Made by a program: the position numbers and the translations under genes
Notes under the pieces: generated by a model
Database searches by the model: none
Told to the model about the DNA's origin: nothing
Seen by the model: the letters and a program-made list of their open reading frames with translations, nothing else
Shown: positions 58,301 through 64,000 of the stretch, one piece after another
Layout of the letters: the number at the start of each line of letters is the position of its first letter
Numbering within the stretch: position 1 is the first letter of the stretch
Origin: Panonychus citri
Lineage: Eukaryota; Arthropoda; Arachnida; Trombidiformes; Tetranychidae
NCBI RefSeq assembly: GCF_014898815.1
Contig: NW_026515477.1
Span: 434,001 to 498,000 of the forward strand
Direction of reading: 5' to 3'
Length of the DNA stretch: 64,000 bases

Positions 58301-59851
58301 GTCCATTAATTAAGATTGAAATTTCTCATGAAATTAGCTCAATACAATTTAATTGCTCTAATCAAAATTGATGGAATCATCTAAATCTTAATCAAGATTA
58401 ACGGTTAACAATTGGCAACTATCGTGTTGTCCCTACCCCGTTTTAACGGACAATCAAAACACGACCTTTGGTCAAACAAGAGGTTCAATCAAAAGTTGAC
58501 CAGTTGAGAAAATTGTTCGTACTATTTAGGACATTTCATTTTTCGAGCAAAATTATTCTTCTCTCCTTTTTTTTGTTCTAATAAAATCTTTTTAATGGTT
58601 TCACTTGGAATCATTTTCATTTTCGTGATGATGTTGATCATCATGACTCTAAATTGTAACTACTACTGTTGATAACAATTAAATTAGATTGTCAAACCTT
58701 TTAGTTCCTTGAGGCGCTTTGAGCAATTTAACAGCTGATAAAAATTGTATGCAACAAACAAAAAGGCAGCACAAATTGAGTGAAATTGTTAGTGTGCTAA
58801 GCGACACCGATATTTGAAAAACACGAACATATTCACGAGTATTTACAACGATTCGCGATTGACTGAACACATTGACCGTTGTTTTATCCTTAATTGGTGG
58901 GGGACCGGTTGAAGGTGAAATCGGTATTTCATTTGGTTTAAGATCTTCAGGTATCGTTATTATTGGTCCAGTTCGTTGGAGAAAGAAAAGCGCTAAAAAC
59001 GCCATTAAAAGTGATAATAAGCACATGAGCGCTAAAGATGACAACATTTCAGAGATTCCATTTGAATTGAAGATAATATCACTTGCTGATTGTTGATTCA
59101 TTCTAGTGGGTGAAAAGGGTGGACCAGAAATTCTTGATATGTTAAAAGCACCATTTCGCAAGGGTGGTAATCGCGACCCTGGAGTGGGCTGCACAGTGGT
59201 CGATGATGATGAAGTAACCAAACCGGGTGGGGTTAATCCACCGCCGATTCCGCTACGAGTTATATCGAGTAAAGTTTGTTTTGTTGAATTAAATGTATTA
59301 CCATTGGGCGAAGTTGTGGTTGATAATAATCCACCACCACCATTACCGCTTCCTCCTCCTCCGTTACCACTGCCACCGAGACCAACAAGTGAAGGTGAAC
59401 TTATATGATTAACTGTTAAACGATTTTTACTTTGATTTCGATTGATTGTTCCATTACCACCACCACTGCCATTAATTAGCCCACCGTTCATGATTGGAGG
59501 TCGAGATGAGGATGAATTAGGTGAAGTTAATTGTGACAATGTACCATTTAAATGAGGTTGATCAATAAGAGGTGAAGTTGGTCTAACGGTTAATTGTTGA
59601 TGTTTATGATGATGTTGTTGTTGATGATGATATTTATCCTTATTGTTATTATTATTGTTGTTGTTGTTGACACTATTAGCACCATTTGAACAATTATTGT
59701 TATTATTGATTCCGGTTGATTGTAATGATGTTGTTTGATTATTTGGTGAAACAATAACTACACCATTAGATGTTGAACCGTTAATTGTTGATAAACCATT
59801 GATGGTTTGATCGTAACTTTGATAGTGTGAAGTTGATACTGGCATTGCCAA
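55394..59851 (-). CDS. Four-helix membrane protein with long low-complexity N-terminus, unidentified
   Basis: Four exons on the minus strand: 59851-58698, 57815-57730, 55694-55573 and 55495-55394. Junction phases agree (AG+A, G+GA, phase 0) and give 487 residues. Residues 1-260 are disordered: Asn, His, Gln and Gly runs and Ser/Thr/Pro-rich parts. Helices follow at about 270-292 (LALMCLLSLLMAFLALFFL), 344-370 (SLNLCCLFVCCIQFLSAVKL), 396-418 (ITAIGAFLLSIPIFFTGVIL) and 427-449 (ALITSVIIGIGIVFCGLASV). Between them lie QFLKKTSHVRI and the end VYLWQAEKTRASKELSETR. The second half looks conserved and the first does not. There is no signal peptide. I cannot name the family; the CCG motif of tetraspanins is absent. 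A 1.15-kb piece around exon 2 is duplicated at 46333-47483. The donor of exon 1 (AG|GTTTGA) is weak. Confidence 0.8.
55695..57243 (-). other. Intron 2 of the four-helix membrane protein gene (distal part)
   Basis: AT-rich intron with no other gene recognised. The left boundary of the segment shared with 46333-47483 falls at 57244. Confidence 0.6.
57244..58418. repeat. Source (or sister) of the 1.15-kb segment duplicated at 46333-47483
   Basis: The match covers part of intron 2, exon 2 and most of intron 1 of the membrane protein gene. This is taken as the original because exon 2 here keeps the hydrophobic helix and is joined to the other exons. Confidence 0.9.
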
Positions 59852-62363
59852 AGTGGTTAATTGTTGATTAAAAGGTAAAGGTGATTATGGAAAAAGGGAG
59901 TTGCCTCTTTGATGATGATTTTGTTATAATTAAAAGGTATCAACAAATAGATTAAGTTGATTAGATTTGCGTTCATCAATGAGATTTGGTTAAGATTAAG
60001 GATCAACAGTCATCTTCAAAATGGCGATTCATTCATAGTAGATTAACATGTTTGGCGCTTAAATGATTGAATTATTGATCAAAGATTAATGATGATGAAG
60101 GAGTAACACTGGGCACGCGAGGACACGTGGCACGCGCGTTCTAATGACCACTAGGTATGTTGACTCATATAAGTGTATCTTCCATCTGCTTATCTTCCAT
60201 AGCAATAGTTTTTCTTTTCTCCCTTTTCTGTCCTTTCGAAAGGTTTTTTTCGATCTCTCGATATTTTCTACTTTTCGAAGGTAAAAGTTCGCAGCTGAAA
60301 GGTTATTACCAATACGATATGAGAGAGAGAGAGAGAAGATGATGATGATGACAATGAGTGGTGATGATAATAATGATGATACAGCAGATGCTTGATGATC
60401 AAGAACAAAACAAAATCACAATTAACTGTTGATGTCACTGTTTATGTTTACAATCAATTGTTGCCTTTTGACTAGAATTGTTGATTGTTGATTATTAATT
60501 AATTTGTTCATTGGGTGTTGGCACTTTTTCTGAATCACATTTTAACCCAATTCCCGATGATTATGCTTGTGATGATGGAGATAAGCAAAGTTTATCTGTA
60601 ATAATAACAAATTGAAAGTATTGATGATTAGAAACAGTTTTAGTTGTTACAACTTTTTACCATAAGCAAAGAGTGATGCCAGAAACGGGAGAGAGAGAGA
60701 GAGCAAAGATGATAAGGAAGATGAGAAGGCGGCTGTCACCATGGTTACACTCTTAAAGGTAGAGGAGGAAGATGATGTGGGGTGGATGATAAGTACAATC
60801 ATCATCATCATCATCATTCAATGAGAGATATGCAACATTTGATGCGATTCAAATGTTTACATTTGAAAATCCGATTCTTGGAACTACAATTAACCTCTAA
60901 TTAGATTTAAATTGAGTTAATTTTGATTCCATAGATGTTTAGATGGATAGAAATTTGTTACTAATTAAAACTAATCATTAGCTTTCAAGCAATTATAATT
61001 AATTAATGATAATTATTGGGATAACAGGTAAATCAGGTAATTTAGTAATTGTGATAAACCAATAATTATAATGGTTTTTGTCCACGTTGATGGTTAAATC
61101 AATTGGATAATTTTATCCAATAAAACAATAAAATGAAAAAGCAATTAAAGTCTAATTGTATTGTTGATAATCACGGTAAGAGTAAAAATAATGACCTATG
61201 AGATTGTGAATTGACCATTGTTTCAGTTAGATGACCATGAACTTAATTATGAAATATGATCAGTGAATGAATTAATTGTTGAGTAAAATGAGTAGACCGA
61301 AACGATCCCATGAAAAGATGAGGCTAATGATGATGATGATGATGATGATGATTGACTCCTACTCAATTAGTTAACTACCTGTGAGAGTGACCAGTCATTA
61401 TCACGAAAGATCATGATGAAAGATTAACAAACAGAATTCACATAATGAATTAATCATGTTAATTACTAAATTGAACAATCAGATTATATTTAAGATCCCA
61501 TGTAACCTGAGCCTCTCATGAATATTGAGTTGACAGAATTGAAAATCAATCATTTGATTGAGAAGAAAAATAATTTTCATTATAATCATTTTCATTGTTA
61601 CAAATTGTACTCAATTAATTTGTTAATCATTTTCTGCTAATAATTAATACATTAGCAAGTGAAATAAAACCTTAATTGTTTACAATCAAATCTAATTGTT
61701 TATATTATAATAGTAAAAGACTCATATTACTTAATAACAATTTCTTATTATTCATACTAACCTTTAATTACAATTAAATTATATTTAACAATTTAAGAGA
61801 CAAAAGTAGTTTTTTCTACTTCTTCCTATCATCATCAAGTTAATTACAACAATTAAGTTAATTCCTTGTTGTTACTAAAATAATTTACCAATTGAAATGA
61901 GAAACAAAATAAAAAATTAACTTGATCGTTTTACTTTTATGATGAAAAAAAAACTGCTCATGAAACTTTTAATTACTCCTACAAAATTGAATCAATTAAA
62001 TGATCAAATTAAATACCAGGTACAATTAAAATTGTTTGATTAAAAATTGATTAACGATTGATGGTAATTAACTTAAACAGGTAAATGTTATTGACTTTAT
62101 AATAGAATCATTATCACCTGAACAATCAAAACAAAGGTTAATGATTGAATGATGATCAGAATGAATTTCATGTTGATTGTCAATCTATTTGTAATTGGAT
62201 TAACATATTAATGGATTAGAATTTAATTCTTGACGATAATTTTTTTCTTCCTCTTTTCAGAACTTTCTCTTGAACTTTCTCATGCCCTTCGATCAATCAT
62301 CATCTATGCAACTCTCACATTAGCATGGATGCAAATCTCACCCTTTTCATCGTCGTCATCATC

Positions 62364-62431
<68 letters not shown>

Positions 62432-64000
62432 CTGAGAACTAGTTACTCAAGCAAATCGTTTACCATCATCATCATCTTCTTATTGTTGGTTTTGTATTTT
62501 AGCCGTTATTTAAGTCTCTCGCCTCTCTCATCATCATCCACATCATTGTCGTTGTCCCGCTATCTTCCGGTTCAACCGGAAATCTTACGAGTCTCTCAAG
62601 GTGAACTGAGGGGAAAGAGGGTGAGGTCCAGGATAAACCGGAAACATCTGTTACAGTCGCGTGAGTCGAGCAAAAAAAAACTACAAACGTCTTTTATTTT
62701 TCCATCTTCATCTTTTTTTGAATCTTCATCAACAATCAAAAGATGATGATTTACCTGTTGTTAGAAAGTGACAACTTCTTAGAAACTTTATCTTCATAAT
62801 AATTTTTACTCGTGGGAATCATAACAATTTACCTTAACAATTATCTAATCATTTTCGCATATTTAAATTGTTCATATTTCACCTTGAGACATGATGAGAA
62901 ATGTTTTTTTCTTTCTACTCTCTCTCTCTCTCTCTCTTCTTATAGTAAATATTAGCTCATCAATTGGCACCTTATCATCTCGTTATCTTCATCATTTTCA
63001 CCTTTTAGCATCTTCATGGTACTCGAATAAAAATTCTGATTGTTCCACTTTAGAACTTTTCTTTCTCTCTCTTTACTTATATTTATCTTTCATTAATCTT
63101 TGATCACGATTTTGGTGAAATGTTTTCATTTCCGTTTATTTTTAATTGGCAATCAATGATTAAAGGAAGTAACAAGTTAAACTAATCAATTTAACTTTTA
63201 GCAATTAAAACTACTGATTAGATTGTGAGAGAGTGAGAAAAATTTTCTTTTCCAAATCAACTAACAGTTTGAATCTTAACATTTATACATCAATCTAGTT
63301 TATCTATGTGATACCTTAGATTTCATAAGAAAATAAGTAACATTTTTTTACCTTTAGGTTATGATTATTTATTTTATTGATCTTTACCTTTGACCCAAAC
63401 TCATTTAACTGGCCATTGGACCTACAACGTTGAAATGACCTTCAAGGAGCAGAGAGAGTGAAAGCTTAAGATTCCTGAGATTTGGATGTTTTTTTTAACA
63501 ACAAATCAACTGATTAGAGTGAAAAGTTAACACTTAACTTTTTGTTCATCACTTAAAACGAAAGCTTCATGAGGATAAAAGAAGAAGAAAAGTTCAAGAA
63601 TCAGGTATTCAGAACTCTCAGAGTTTCACTTTCATCCCTCGTTATACAAGCTAATCATCTTTATCTTCATCATCATCTTTATGTATCTCTCTCTCTTCTC
63701 TGTGTTATGTCGTCTTGAACTGGTCTTTAGGGTCATCCTAAAGTGCTAAGGCCTTAGGGCAAATTGTTTTTGCTCTTCATTGCTTAAACTTCATCTTCAT
63801 GATCATTATCTATGATTCTACATCTTCTTCCTTTTACTTTTCATCATCAATCTAAAATAATAATAATTCTAATTGTAATATTTACGTAATCCAGAAGCAT
63901 CAGCTTTATAATATTAGTTTACAATCAACATCGCCTATTAGATATGTAAACAATTAACTTACCTGGTTACCGGTTTTTTAAATAACTTTGGTTGATTAGT
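59852..64000. other. Upstream region without a recognised gene
   Basis: The stretch begins with the 5' region of the four-helix membrane protein gene. It then shows AT-rich DNA, GATGAT trinucleotide tracts (near 61328-61351) and a CT microsatellite. Open frames near 62230-62746 and 62891-63103 are Ser/Leu-rich products of CT repeats with no family resemblance. Non-coding 5' exons could be hidden here, but I cannot show any. Confidence 0.6.
62366..62429. repeat. (CT)n microsatellite
   Basis: About 32 uninterrupted CT units. Confidence 0.95.

Noticed and set aside
62230..63103. Ser/Leu-rich frames near the right end
   Set aside because: Products of CT microsatellites, no splice-phase or family support.

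Overview
This is a eukaryotic, AT-rich window, most likely from an arthropod. The proteins match insect-type orthologues. The compact genes, modest introns, CT and CAT microsatellites and weak polypyrimidine tracts before several acceptors suggest a small-genome arthropod such as an acariform mite. That placement is inference; no species can be named from sequence alone.

Region 1 (1-5336) is mostly low-complexity DNA. It holds one unassigned exon-like frame (2801-3528) that may or may not be the 5' end of the next gene.

Region 2 (5337-43224, + strand) is one large gene for the pore-forming alpha-1 subunit of a Cav2 (cacophony-type) presynaptic voltage-gated calcium channel. I could chain 34 constitutive or alternative exon positions with matching splice phases. 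From the ATG at 5420 they give an uninterrupted frame of about 2213 residues. It has four six-helix domains, the E-E-E-E selectivity residues, the beta-subunit binding motif, EF-hand and IQ regions, a RIM-BP type proline motif and a C-terminal DDWC. Two places carry pairs of mutually exclusive exons: one pair for the IS4 voltage sensor and one for IVS1-S2. Introns hold several TA-flanked inverted-repeat transposons (MITEs).

Region 3 (about 43.5-50.3 kb) is a mosaic of duplicated pieces. It has a direct copy of the 3' end of the neighbouring acetyltransferase gene and an inverted, almost identical copy of that gene's ATPase segment. It also has a direct copy of an intron-exon-intron piece of the membrane-protein gene 10 kb away, and four members of an unrecognised small protein family (two nearly identical, one divergent, one frameshifted). 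A 50-bp tandem array whose unit contains a near-perfect hairpin lies between two of these members.

Region 4 (50.7-59.9 kb) is conventional and gene dense. It has a single-exon NAT10 RNA cytidine acetyltransferase (-), then BCS1L (+), the mitochondrial complex III assembly AAA ATPase, read divergently from a 286-bp shared upstream region. A four-exon gene (-) for an unidentified four-helix membrane protein follows, convergent with BCS1L. Region 5 (59.9-64 kb) shows no supportable gene.

All exon boundaries were read by eye from GT/AG sites, phase continuity and family resemblance. No alignment, transcript or database search was run.
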